This document shows positions 11,601-23,253 of a stretch of DNA of 64,000 bases, in pieces. Origin of the DNA: Miscanthus floridulus (lineage: Eukaryota > Streptophyta > Magnoliopsida > Poales > Poaceae); contig NC_089584.1 of assembly GCF_019320115.1 (NCBI RefSeq), forward strand, positions 99,249,792 to 99,313,791. The letters run 5' to 3'. The translations under genes were made by a program, and so were the position numbers. Within the stretch, counting starts at the first letter, position 1. Each line of letters begins with the position of its first letter. The notes below the pieces were generated by a model. The model saw only the letters and a program-made list of their open reading frames with translations, was not told the origin of the DNA and ran no database searches.

Positions 11601-13130
11601 CCATCAACACTGATGCCATAAGGTAACCTGTTTACAAGCTCAAGCAACACACAAGATCATAAATATCAAATGTAAAGAGGAGGATCGAGATGCACGATAT
11701 GTTTTACCGAAGTTCGGCCTCCGTCGAGACCTACTCTCTGTTGAGGGGCTGCGAGCGACCCAACAAAGGTCAGCTCTAGAGGACCACGAAGGCCACTCTA
11801 GCCGAAGTCTTTTCTAACTTCTTTTTATTCTTCCACTAGTTGATTCCTTCCCTTATGGCGGTGGAATCGAACCGTTACAAACTTTTCGAGGGACACCACA
11901 ATCTCTTGGGTGCTCTTCGATGACACCTAGCCGTCTAGAACCAAAGAGTCCAAGAGTAACAAATATGCACAAGTGCTCAAGGGTGGCTTGCTCTCAAATT
12001 TGAATCTCACTGAACCCATAAGATGGATTTTGCAAGTTTGAATCAATCACACACTAAGAGAGGGTTGGAGAGTGTTCTCAAGGCTCAAATTTGAATCTCA
12101 CTCAACCCACAAGATGGATTTTGCAAGTTTGAATCACTCACTCACTAAGAGAGGGTTGGAGAGTGTTCTCAAGGCTCAAAAACACGTTTGGAACTCAGTA
12201 GAATCAGCAGCCTCCAAAGGTGGAGGCTAAGGGGTATTTATAGCCCCTTTGAAAAACTAGTTGTTATATGACCATTGGGCAATACTAGACACATGGCCGT
12301 ACAACCCCAACGGTCACTTTGTCAGTGACGCATGAGACGTCGAAACTCCCGACGATCGCTAGAACTCTCGACTCAGGTCGGACTCCCGACGAGCCAAGCC
12401 ATGATAATGAAGAAATTGCTATGACTGGGCAAATACCAGACACGTCCAATATTGCCAGACCAGCAAAAAATAAGTTAGCTCTTTTGTCTCTCAAACACTC
12501 AAACCTTATATGGGTTGGCTTGAGCACTTATGAATGATTATCTATCCACATGATGCACCCCTCTTAATAGTACGGCATACCTATTAACTCAAGATCAAAT
12601 GAAAACGGAGTTTGAAGCGCTTGAGTTGAATTTCCTTGAACCAAAATGCCATAGCCTTCAATCTTCATCAAGTGAGGGTGTCAACATATTGATTTTGATT
12701 TTATCCTTAAGCATTGCCATCTTGAGCATTTGACTTGATTCCATTCAACATATGAGAGTTGGCTTCAAAGATATCAAGTCATCTCTTTATAAAGTCATAT
12801 ATGATTTGATTCTTCACTTCAATATGACCAACATGATTTGACTGGTGCCTTGACTAAATGCAAGTACTTCCTTCTTCACCCTAGCTAGGTTCCTCGGTCG
12901 CCAAGCCGTCGCTTGCCCTTCACCCTTGCTTAGTACCTCGAAGTCTTTCCTTGCTATCATCACCATCTCAAGGCATCTAGTCACACTTGGTATCGAATCA
13001 TTCATTAAATTCATTTGTATACTTGTCTTTTATCTTAGCAAGCTTTCATCAGTGAGACCAATCCATATGCAATCCCTTGTTTCTCATTAATTATTTTTCA
13101 ATATGCTTGCTTTCATATGAATCATCAAAA
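11600..13130. repeat. Probable decayed LTR-type repeat
   Basis: Non-coding sequence with features common in dispersed grass repeats (for example TTTTACCGAAGTTCGGCCTC near 11702, and a GATGCACCCCTCTTAATAG stretch near 12553). It includes a 91-bp direct tandem duplication. It resembles in style, but not clearly in sequence, the repeat at the right end of the window. No termini or protein domains were found. Confidence 0.3.
11993..12174. repeat. 91-bp tandem duplication
   Basis: Two units, 11993-12083 and 12084-12174, both starting CTCAAATTTGAATCTCACT and ending GAGTGTTCTCAAGG, differ at only a few positions. A third unit begins (CTCAAA) and stops. Confidence 0.9.
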
Positions 13131-13988
13131 TCCCACAACAAATAAGCCTTGCATGAATTATATTTGCATTGGTGTTTTATGTTTGAACTAGATTGTTTCC
13201 AACAATACATCATTTTGGTTTTCATTAAATACCTGAGACAACCTATTACCTGTCCACACTTAGCAAATGTGTTAGACCTTTAATCACGCTGTCATTCAAT
13301 ATTCTAAAACCCACTAAAGGGCTAGATGCACTCTCAGAAAGACATAACATCACTATTGCCTTGGTGAGGATCTAAAAATACCACATATATTGAGAGACTT
13401 GAGAGTATCATATAAAAGAAGCTCTGAGTTTTATTTTGAAAACCTATAAAAACTCCGGAATAATGGTTGAGTAAAGAACTTAGATCTAAACCAAGATTGT
13501 TAGAGTTGATATGGATTGTTCCGTTAGGTTGTTTTTGCATTCATTGGCATTGTTAATAGTGATGCCATGACAGTGACTAAGTGAGTTTAGGGATACGATG
13601 AGATAGTAGGTTGAGATGGCAAGACATACGACTGTCTCCAATAGATGATCTATATGGGCACCCAAACCCAAAATAGATAGTAGAAGACCTAAAATTAGCC
13701 TCCAACAGAGTACCTATACGGAAGATTTATTTTGAGTTGCCTAAGATGCATAACCTAAATATAGGTATCTTCTTTCCTAAAAATCCATTTGCAGAAATGA
13801 TTCTCTTTTGGGTTCTGCTGTTGGAGAAGATGTCGAATGAGTATTGAACATTTTAGCTATAGCACTACCCAAACGTTAAATGTGTCTTGTATTTTAGATG
13901 TGGTTGTTGGAGATAGTCTAAAGGAGCATCAGAGGTGGTTCAATGGTCTCCTTTCAATGGGGAAAATAATTGGGCAAGGGTACTCAAC
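13131..13988. other. Intergenic, nothing recognised
   Basis: AT-rich sequence without convincing open frames, RNA genes or terminal repeats. Confidence 0.5.
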
Positions 13989-14337
13989 TTAGAGGGTGTT
14001 TGGTTCCAGGTACTAAAGTTTAGTCCGTGTCACATCGAACGTTCGGATGCTAATTAGGAGGACTAAATATGAGCTAATTAAAAAACTAATTACACAGGAG
14101 TAGACTAATTTACGAGATGAATCTATTAAGCCTAATTAAGCCATCATTAGCACATATTTACTGTAGCACAACATTATCAAATCATGGACTAAATAGGCTT
14201 AAAAAATTCGTCTAGCAAATTATTCACAATCTGTATAATTAGTCATTTTTTAATCTATATTTAATACTCTATGCATATGTCAAACATTCGATGAAACAGG
14301 GACTACAATCTGAACTAAGGAACCAAACACCCCCTTA
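13989..14337. mobile_element. Tourist-like MITE with TTA target duplication
   Basis: The 343-bp element at 13992-14334 has terminal inverted repeats GAGGGTGTTTGGTTCC and GGAACCAAACACCCCC. It is flanked by TTA at 13989-13991 and 14335-14337. Interior motifs (CTAATTAGGAGGACTAAATA, CCTAATTAAGCC) match a very common grass MITE class mobilised by PIF/Harbinger transposases. It is non-coding. Confidence 0.85.
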
Positions 14338-14961
14338 GAATTATTGAGACGGTGACGCTTCCAGGTCGTTGCAAGAAAATTTTCGTCAGCACTAGCACTG
14401 TCCTTAGCGTATGCTTCCCCCCCCCCCCCTATCTTCTTGTTTAATTTATTTAAGCTGCAGTAGGGCTCCTTGCCCCTTTTTTTTTTAGAAAGGACGGTAA
14501 AAGGTTTGCCACATATTTTATTAGAGGATAGAAAAGGAAAAATAAAGGACTCCTTGCCCCTCCTGATCTTTTAAAAAAAAATGTCCTTAGTGTGCTGACT
14601 GCTGAAGGAAGAAGGTAGATCACGGGCGTTTCTGCAAACAAAGGCAGAGCATGAAGCGGACAGATGGCGGGTGAGTGGAAGATTGATGTGCTGATCATGA
14701 ATCGGATTTGGCCTGAGCAAGTCAGGCTGTTAGCTCTGCTCGAGTCCGACTGTATCGATTTCAAAGCAGGATGATGCATCATCTCACCATTTGTCCATTT
14801 CGTAGGTCTTATAGACAAAATCGCAGATCACTTGACACCAAATACGTCTCAAGTACAAATACTCTTAACTAAGCAGGTGTTTGAACTTCGAAGTAGTGGA
14901 TCTCATGGATTTATTTGGGTCCCACAGCGACTCACTGAATGCAAGTAGGCACACAGTGTGT
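14338..14961. other. Region downstream of GST, nothing recognised
   Basis: Contains a C13 run at 14417-14429 and A/T-rich stretches. The part next to 14961 probably holds the 3' untranslated region of the minus-strand GST gene. No other gene is supported. Confidence 0.4.
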
Positions 14962-16050
<1,089 letters not shown>

Positions 16051-17437
16051 GGCTATTGCGTTCTCGCCGCTATTTTGAATCTCAATCGTGATTTTATTCC
16101 TATTTTTTTCACTTTGTGTTTTTATCTCTGCTTTTTCAAAACGAAGGTTCAGTTTACCCCTACTCCGTGAACAGCAAGTAACGGTGTTAAAAAAGTTGAA
16201 AGATGACAGATTTGCCCTTTCGGATATTGTGTTTTTGCCCCAACCCCAATTGTGATTTTACCCCCACTTTCTTTCACTTTGTGTTTTTACTCCTACTTTT
16301 TCAAAACGAAGACTCTGTTTACCCCAATTCTTAACTCAGTTATCTACATCCGGATCAAAGCAATTAAAAATTAACAAAAGCCCTGTGAAAAGACAAACTT
16401 ACCCCTTATCTCTCGATCGTCTCTCTCAGGGTCGTCCCTCTCAACGCTAGCAGGCAGCGGGTGGCTGGGTACGGCGACAGTGGCGGCGAAAGGGCATCGT
16501 CGGGCTGTCAGGCGGGCGCGTGCGGGCAGGCGGAGGAAGCGGCGCGGGCGCGCGCGGCTTAGCCTGATGTGGGCGCACAACCAAGCACACGACTCTGCTT
16601 GGCGCGGGCGCGCGCGGCTTGGCCGGCGTCGCGAGCGCGCGGCTCGTGGAAGCAGCCAACCATGGAGCCGAAGACCCGCCTCTCTCTCTCAACTCTAGCG
16701 GATGGCTGGGTACAGCGCTCGTGGAAGGAATCGTGAGTCCGCGCTCCCTTCCACGAGCGCCGCACCCAGCCATCCGCTAGAGTTGAGAGAGAGAGAGAGA
16801 CGGGTCTTCGGCTCCATGGTCTGCTGCTTTCACGAGATGCGTGCTCGCGACGCCGGCCAAGCCGCGTGCATGGCTGCGCGCGCTCGAGCCAAGCAGAGCC
16901 GCATGCCTTGCTGCGCGCCCACGTCAGGCTAAGCCGGGCGTGCCCGCGCCGGTTCCTCCGTCTGGCCGCACGCACCCGCTCGACGGCCCGAGGCTACCCT
17001 TCTGCTGCCACCGCCGCCGCACCCAGCCGCCCGCTGCCTGCTAGCGTTGAGAGGGACGATCCTGAGAGAGACGACCGAGAGATAAGGGGTAAGTTTGTCT
17101 TTTCACAGGGCTTTTGTTAATTTTTAATTGCTTTGATCCGGATGTAGATAACTGAGTTAAGAATCGGGGTAAACGGAGCCTTCGTTTTGAAAAAGTTGGG
17201 GTAAAAACACAAAGTGAGGGTAAAATCATAATTGGGGTTTGAAATAGGAGAAAAACGCAATATTCGGAAGGGCAAACTTGTCATCTTTCAACTTTTTTAA
17301 CACCGTTACATGTTGTTCACGGAGTAGGGGTAAACTGAACCTTCGTTTTGGAAAAGCAGGGGTAAAAACACAAAGTGGAAGAAAATTGGGGTAAAATCAC
17401 AATTAGGGTTCAAAATAGGGGCAAGAACGCAATAGCC
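16051..17437. mobile_element. Foldback element with long inverted arms
   Basis: The sequence from GGCTATTGCG at 16051 is the imperfect reverse complement of that ending CGCAATAGCC at 17437, over arms of nearly 700 bp. The arms meet near 16735-16745 (CGCTCGTGGAAGG opposite CCTTCCACGAGCG). The outer arms are GGGTAAAA/CACAAAGTG-rich; the inner arms are GC-rich. No transposase frame is present. The structure fits foldback or long-TIR Mutator-related non-autonomous elements. No clear target duplication was found. Transcripts would form a long hairpin. Confidence 0.8.
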
Positions 17438-17845
17438 CCCTAAAAATAAATACACACTTTGTAGAATCAACTAATCTAGGTTAACTAAATAGTAGATAAA
17501 AAATACTGATATTAATAGATCAATCATGTTATATATTTTTATAGTACTCAATTTGATAATAAATGCCGATACTATTTTTATAAATCTTGTCAGACTTAGA
17601 ATTATTTGACTTATCGAAACATGAGATTTACGCTTATTTTGAGAGAGAGAGAGAGAGAGTATTATTTAACACCTACTATCTTCGAAAAGAAATAATTCTA
17701 AAAGTGTTCATTCAGTCTCTTTTAAAAACTAAATTTATAGAAAAGGGTATTAATATTTAATATATGAATTCTATCATTATTTTCAACAAAAATATATATT
17801 TTTAGAATATACCTATTTAAAGTTATAAATCTCGATCCTGTTTTC
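17438..17845. other. AT-rich intergenic, (GA)n microsatellite
   Basis: No gene is seen; a GA-dinucleotide tract lies at about 17641-17659. Confidence 0.5.
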
Positions 17846-19399
17846 TACTCCCTCCTATCCAATTTATAAAGCATTTGCGTGTATCAAAGCATCAAAGTTT
17901 ATAGTCTTTAACCAATAATTTAGCCAACAATTGTTAATTGTTATAATACAAATTTCGTAATATTAGATTTGTAATCAAATATACTATTTTTTCTACTTCC
18001 GATTGTAGTTACTCCCATCTTTAATAAACCACATTGTGTATGGGTGGATACTCATTTATTAGTTTGAGTATGTTTATATACTCATTTTAAGACTCCAAAT
18101 CTTACTACGCGAATTTGTTTATATATCATTATGATCATATAGTAGTATAGAAAATAAGTTTAACTATATACTCTATGGCCCCGTTCGGCTGGCAGAATTT
18201 TGACTGAAACTGGCTGAAAACACTGTTCTGGCTGAATTGCTGTGAGAGAAAAACACTGTTTCGGCTGAAAAAAGAAGTCGAACAAGCCGAATATAGGGTA
18301 AGCCGAACGAAGCCTAAGTATACTAATATACTTAACATACATACTATCCCAAATGGTCTAGTATGATCATGTTTTTTTTCTAAAATTTTGAATCCAATCG
18401 GCTATCCAAAAGCCGATGGACTCAAATCGGCGTTTGGATTGCCGACATGTGCCATCACGAAGCGAACACGCAGGTACTTGTTTATTTTTTTCTTTTTTAT
18501 ATGATCAGCTTTTTAATGATTTAGATCCAAAATTTAGTATATACTTTAGGTTACATATTTTGATAGGTAGGTACTATTTACGTAGTTAGAAGATGTACGT
18601 AGACTCTAGTTAGTCATGAAAATTAGTTTATTTGTTTTGTTTTTACATTATTTTACGTGTTAAGTCTGTTTTGCACCTGTTCTTCCTTTCTGCCGTTTTT
18701 GTCCATCTATTTTTACTTTTTTCTGTTTTTATAGCAAAATATGTTCGTGCGATGTAACAGAACTACAGTTTATTATGCAATCGACAGCACGAATCTGACT
18801 GCACGGTAGAGCCGCGCACAGACTCAGGGGCCATTTTTGTTCGGGTAGGTTCAAAGAAATATTAAAATCTAAATAGTAAAGAAATGTGATCAACAAAATA
18901 AATTCAAAAAGGGACGCGGTTTGCAGGTTGTGGGTGCAGTCGGTCTCGCAATGGCCGATGGACTCATCGGCTGGCCAAATGTCGATAGCCCTTTAGTTGG
19001 CTAACTGATTGCCGATAGGACTCTGCACTGTGATTTTTGCCTGCCACGTAGGCTGTCGGCAATTTACTGGCCGATAGGTGCATAGCCGATAGGATATTAT
19101 TTTTGCAAATATATAAAAATAACACCTAGATCTACAATTATTTATTAAAATAATATTATTTGAAAAAAAAAATCTCATACTCGTCTACGTACACTTCGTC
19201 GTCGGACTATATACACCGTAAATATGAAGATATACATATGGAAGTAACTACACCCTATGAGTAGGAGATAATTTTTTCATAAAAATAGAAAATAATTTTT
19301 CATCATAATCATATAATATAAAATAAATAAATGGTCAAAGTGTAATATAGGCATGTCATGTTAGACTACTACATCTTATAAATTGGATCGGAGGTAGTA
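17846..19399. mobile_element. Stowaway-like element, enlarged by internal insertions
   Basis: CTCCCTCCTATCCAATTTATAA at 17848 and the inverted TTATAAATTGGATCGGAGG ending at 19397 are Stowaway-type terminal repeats, each flanked by TA. At 1.55 kb the unit is far longer than a normal Stowaway MITE. A Tourist-like MITE sits inside (18177-18314), and the block 18400-19110, rich in GCCGATRG motifs, is probably another insertion. No mariner transposase remnant was seen. Confidence 0.6.
18177..18314. mobile_element. Tourist-like MITE, GGCCCCGTTCGGCT family, copy 1
   Basis: 138 bp with ends GGCCCCGTTCGGCT and AGCCGAACGAAGCC. The interior GCTGAAAACACTGTTCTGGCT is shared with copies at 27142 and 27559. 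Nested in the Stowaway-like unit. Confidence 0.8.
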
Positions 19400-19435
19400 T
19401 AAATTTAGTTAAGATTAAGATAGTTTCATTTAAAC

Positions 19436-19683
19436 TAGGGCCCAGTTTAGTTCCCCAAAAATTTTGCAAAATTTTTCACATTTCCCGTCACATCGAATCT
19501 TTAGACGCATGCATGAAGCATTAAATATAAATAAAAAATAAAACTAATTACACAGTTTAGACGAAATCCACGAGATGAATCTTTTAAGCCTAATTAGACT
19601 ATGATTGGACACTAATTGACAAATAACAACGAAAACGCTACAGTGCTCATTTTGCAAAATTTTTTGCATCTAAACAAGGCCTA
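19436..19683. mobile_element. MITE with GGGCCCAGTTTAG ends
   Basis: The 244-bp element 19438-19681 has terminal repeats GGGCCCAGTTTAG and CTAAACAAGGCC and is flanked by TA on both sides. The interior (CGTCACATCGAATC, GAGATGAATC, TAAGCCTAATTAG) is typical of an abundant grass MITE group. Confidence 0.75.
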
Positions 19684-20173
19684 CACCTAGAATTATATCT
19701 TTATTTCTGAGACACGGGAGGAAATGGTGGGAATGGGAGGCACACCGCGCCGACTGCCCATTGCTTATCTGCATAGTTTTTTCCTTTTTGGTAACGAGAC
19801 TATTGTTGGATTTTAATTGGACTTGTGCCCATTTTATTCAATTTAAATCAAATAAATTCTAATACCTACATTAAATGATAGGTAATTTAAAGTGTTAGAC
19901 TGTTAGTTATATATGGAAATTTGATCCTCCACTCCTGCTTGGTGCTCAATTTTGTCTTGCGTGCCTAGATTGAAAGGGACGAAAGGCGTGCAATCACGTG
20001 CCGCGGGCAGGTGCACACGAGCCGGGATGTTTTTCCCACTTGAGATGATTAATGATGGATTGATTGTGGTTCATTGTTGGATTTGTAACAATCATAAAAA
20101 TGGTTATGGTTAGTGGTAACATCTGAGACTATGGCTGCAATTATTGAAAATTAATGAGCGCCTTCGTGACACC
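19684..20173. other. Intergenic, nothing recognised
   Basis: No coding, RNA or repeat features could be supported. Confidence 0.5.
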
Positions 20174-20364
20174 TAAGAGCAAGTATAATAGGAGATGGTA
20201 ATTAAGCAGACTATATGCTGAGGTGGATGAGAGAAAAGAAAAGTGGACTGTAAGCCTACAGCACGCAAGAACCAAGAATCTTTACGAGAGAGACCAGGAT
20301 CTCATGTATTAATTGTGAAAAGCTAACTAATATGTAGATCGGCTAAGAGATAGGCTACAAAGAT

Positions 20365-22655
20365 CAGTGACGGACCCACAGGGTATGCTGGGTGGGCCAC
20401 TGCATACCCTGGGGTCCAGCAGTCATACATACATAATAGAAAATTTATACGTAGAGAGAGAGAGAGGAAGCAACCAACGCAAGTACGCAACGACTCGGTT
20501 CGGCTTCTGCGCTTCCGCACGCGCACATACCGCGGACGCGGAGTTTGCGCCGGCCTGGGCCTGGGAGTAACTGCACGCGGAGAAGTCGAGTCGTCTGTCG
20601 TCGTCTTTGTCTCTGCGCCAGCGCCCAGCGCCCGGCCACGGCAGAGCTTTAGCAATTGGCAGTTCGGCGACGGCGCGTCGGGCACTCGGGCGGATCGCGT
20701 CGCTGCGTCGGGCATCGATTGACGATCGGCACTTCGGGCCTTCGGCGGAGCTTCGACAGTTTGGCCAAGTTCTGCGCGGCGCGGCCGCACGGGCCAGGAG
20801 GCCCAGGACGGCAGGATCATCCGCGGTACGCCGCCGACTGCTCGACTGATCGGCAGTTCGGCACTCCGAATCCGACGGCGCTTAGTTGCAGACTTGCAGG
20901 ACTGCAGGTATTGATGATCTTGTTATTTGTAAAAAAAACTTTGTATTGTACTCGTATAGTCATATTTTTATTTATTTATTTATGGGTGAATTCTTATTAT
21001 TTCAATTCGTGTTCGTGAGTTTGTTCAACAGACCACTGATTAGCAATTTAGCATCAATCGCATGTGACTATACTATTTGAGTTTCACACGTTTGGTAATT
21101 ATAAACTATTTTTCAGAAGAATTGTTGAATGATGAAGAGAAACGGCGACATTCGATCCTTTTTTTACAAAGCAGCAAAGAAGCCGGCTGCAGCTGCTTTG
21201 AACCCTACCCCACCTCCGGTTGAAACTGTTGTGGAAGAGCATAATCGAGAAGATAGAGCAGAAGTTGAAGAAATTGCAGATCCTTCGCCCCCGCCAGCGT
21301 CATCGCCACCGCCACCGCCCGCATCAAAGCCACCGGTGTATGACATCAATCTTCTACCATATGATCCAGGTGAAAGGCTGCCCATAAAAGATTATCATGT
21401 TAATGATCAATATGCAATCCGTAAAGCATATATTACTCAAGAGATGGGTTTGCCTAGGCCTGGTGACACTCGGTGGGGCTCGTATTACAAAACTATATGT
21501 AGCATCATCACTATGTATTCCTCAATCCATGATGTGCTCATTGAGCTTGGTGCTGATATTGCATATAAGGATGATTGGACAAAGATTCATTTTGTGCTTG
21601 GAGCATTTGAAACCTTTGAGTTTGTTTTCTTTGTGCACTTAATGTATGTTATTCTTGGATACACAAATGAGTTATCCGAGTGTTTGCAGAGAAGGGATCA
21701 AGATATTCTTAATGCAATCTCACTTGTTAATGTAGCAAAGAGCAGAATGCAACAGTTGAGGTCTGATGGTTGGGATAAATTTCATAAGACGGTCACTTCT
21801 TTTTGTATTACACATGGTGTCGAAGTTCCTGCTATGGATGATGCTTATGTGCCTTATGGAAAATCAGCAAGGTATGCCCGTGCTCGAAACCAAAAAAATG
21901 ATGACCATTTTAGAAGAGAAGTGTGCATTGGTGTCATTGATCAAATTAGTCAAGAGCTTGATAATCGGTTTGATGAGATCAACATGGAGCTACTCTCTTG
22001 TATGTCAGCCTTTAGTCCTTCCAAGTCCTTTGCTTCATTTGATGCACAGAAGCTACGTAGATTGGCTGAATTTTATCATAATGACTTCTCCAACAACAAT
22101 TTGGTACAACTAGAATTGCAACTTGATAATTGTATTGATGACATGAAACGAACTGAATGCTTCCAAGGTCTAGACAACATTGTTGATCTCTCAGTTAAGC
22201 TTGTTGATACAAATAGGCACAAAGTGTATGATATGGTGTACTCGCTTCTCAAATTGGTATTGCTTTTACCGGTGGCAACTGCGAGCGTTGAAAGGGTATT
22301 TTCTGCATTGGTTATAGTGAAAACAAAATCAAGGAATAAGCTAGGTGATATTGTTCTGGATGATTGTCTACAAACATTTATTGAGCGGGATATTTTCTTT
22401 CAAGTTGATGAAGATGATATAATTGAGACATTCATGTCATTGAGAAAGCGACGGTTCAACAAGTAATATTGTAAGTCTCTTATATGGCTATATTTTAAAG
22501 TATTTTGTATTTCATTTGAACAATTTATATGGTTTTAGAATATGGTTTTACCGAATGAGAATATGGTTTTACCAAATTATATATGGTTTACCGAATTGCA
22601 TAAGAATTTTTTTTTGCTGCGCATACTCAGAGGTAAAAAACTAGGTCCGTCACTG
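20365..22655 (+). mobile_element. hAT DNA transposon, 2.3 kb
   Basis: Terminal inverted repeats CAGTGACGGACC at 20365 and GGTCCGTCACTG ending 22655. Target duplication CAAAGATC is at 20358-20365 and 22656-22663, with the left C shared with the TIR. The element carries one transposase-derived open frame (21129-22466) preceded by a GC-rich leader and a probable leader intron (donor after 20906, acceptor TTTTTCAG just before 21118). Clean ends and an open frame suggest relatively recent insertion. Confidence 0.9.
21129..22466 (+). CDS. hAT transposase derivative (ZMYM1/TTF-type), internally deleted
   Basis: Open frame of 445 residues. The start KRNGDIRSFFYKAAKKP matches the N-terminus of TTF-zinc-finger hAT transposases and is followed by a Pro-rich linker (residues 50-75). 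At about residues 100-115 the frame jumps from QYAIRKAYI to GLPRPGDTRWGSYYKT. This skips the TTF zinc finger and most of the DUF4371/RNase-H-like region found in full-length relatives, which are typically 700-800 residues. The C-terminal hAT dimerisation region is intact (LLKLVLLLPVATASVERVFS, residues 375-394). It has no stops or frameshifts. Without the DNA-binding finger and part of the catalytic core it should not transpose, but it could dimerise and interfere with a full transposase (inference). Confidence 0.8.
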   Translation: MMKRNGDIRSFFYKAAKKPAAAALNPTPPPVETVVEEHNREDRAEVEEIADPSPPPASSPPPPPASKPPVYDINLLPYDPGERLPIKDYHVNDQYAIRKAYITQEMGLPRPGDTRWGSYYKTICSIITMYSSIHDVLIELGADIAYKDDWTKIHFVLGAFETFEFVFFVHLMYVILGYTNELSECLQRRDQDILNAISLVNVAKSRMQQLRSDGWDKFHKTVTSFCITHGVEVPAMDDAYVPYGKSARYARARNQKNDDHFRREVCIGVIDQISQELDNRFDEINMELLSCMSAFSPSKSFASFDAQKLRRLAEFYHNDFSNNNLVQLELQLDNCIDDMKRTECFQGLDNIVDLSVKLVDTNRHKVYDMVYSLLKLVLLLPVATASVERVFSALVIVKTKSRNKLGDIVLDDCLQTFIERDIFFQVDEDDIIETFMSLRKRRFNK

Positions 22656-22839
22656 CAAAGATCCTTATAGCCAGTAGCCGGCAATACTATTAGCATTGCT
22701 CTAAGTCTATCCTCCGCGCTTCATCTTCCACCTCTAGTGCCTATAAGAAGGGTGCTCATCTTTATTCTTGTGCATGAACACACACCCAGCACCACGTTCG
22801 TCTTTTGTTGTTGCTTTCCAACTTTCTCGTTTCAGCTCC

Positions 22840-23075
22840 TATAGAGCAGGCATTCAGAACGGCTGTTCGTCTATGACATCTGCTAGGGAGTACAGGCAAT
22901 TAGGTTTTTAGGGAGCGCTCCACGTGACTGTCTATGTTCTCTGTGTGTGCACGCACAAGCGTTGTTAGAGCAGACATTCGGAACAGTCGCTCGTTTGTGT
23001 CTGCTCGAGTGTACGAGTGAATAGGTTTTTAGGGAGCGCTTCATGCAACTGCTCGCTCACTATTGGTGTGTTTGA
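22840..23075. repeat. Imperfect 120-bp tandem repeat
   Basis: Two units sharing TAGAGCAGGCATTC/TTAGAGCAGACATTC starts and the block ATAGGTTTTTAGGGAGCGCT. The second unit is interrupted by the MITE that follows; its continuation CTATGTTCCCTGC resumes at about 23251. Confidence 0.75.
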
Positions 23076-23253
23076 TTTGTGGAGTCACCCCATGCTTCAT
23101 GAGGTGATACATCATGAGTTCATTCATGAATTTTGGTGGGATCAACTCATTCCTCATGTATATACTAATTATTAGCTTATGAATAATGAGGCGTTGATGG
23201 ATCCACTCATTCCATTTCGATAGAACACCTAAATCCTCGAACAAACACACCTA
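23062..23253. mobile_element. Small MITE with GGTGTGTTTG ends
   Basis: GGTGTGTTTG at 23065 and inverted CAAACACACC ending 23251, about 190 bp apart, flanked by TAT. It lies in the second copy of the 120-bp repeat, whose uninterrupted form gives the empty site. Confidence 0.65.

Larger units (their letters stand above)
20174..22704. mobile_element. Tourist-like MITE split by a hAT element
   Basis: GAGCAAGTATAATAG at 20177 and the inverted CTATTAGCATTGCTC ending at 22701 are flanked by TAA at 20174-20176 and 22702-22704. Removing the hAT insertion (20365-22655) and one target copy leaves about 226 bp, a normal MITE size. Confidence 0.8.
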
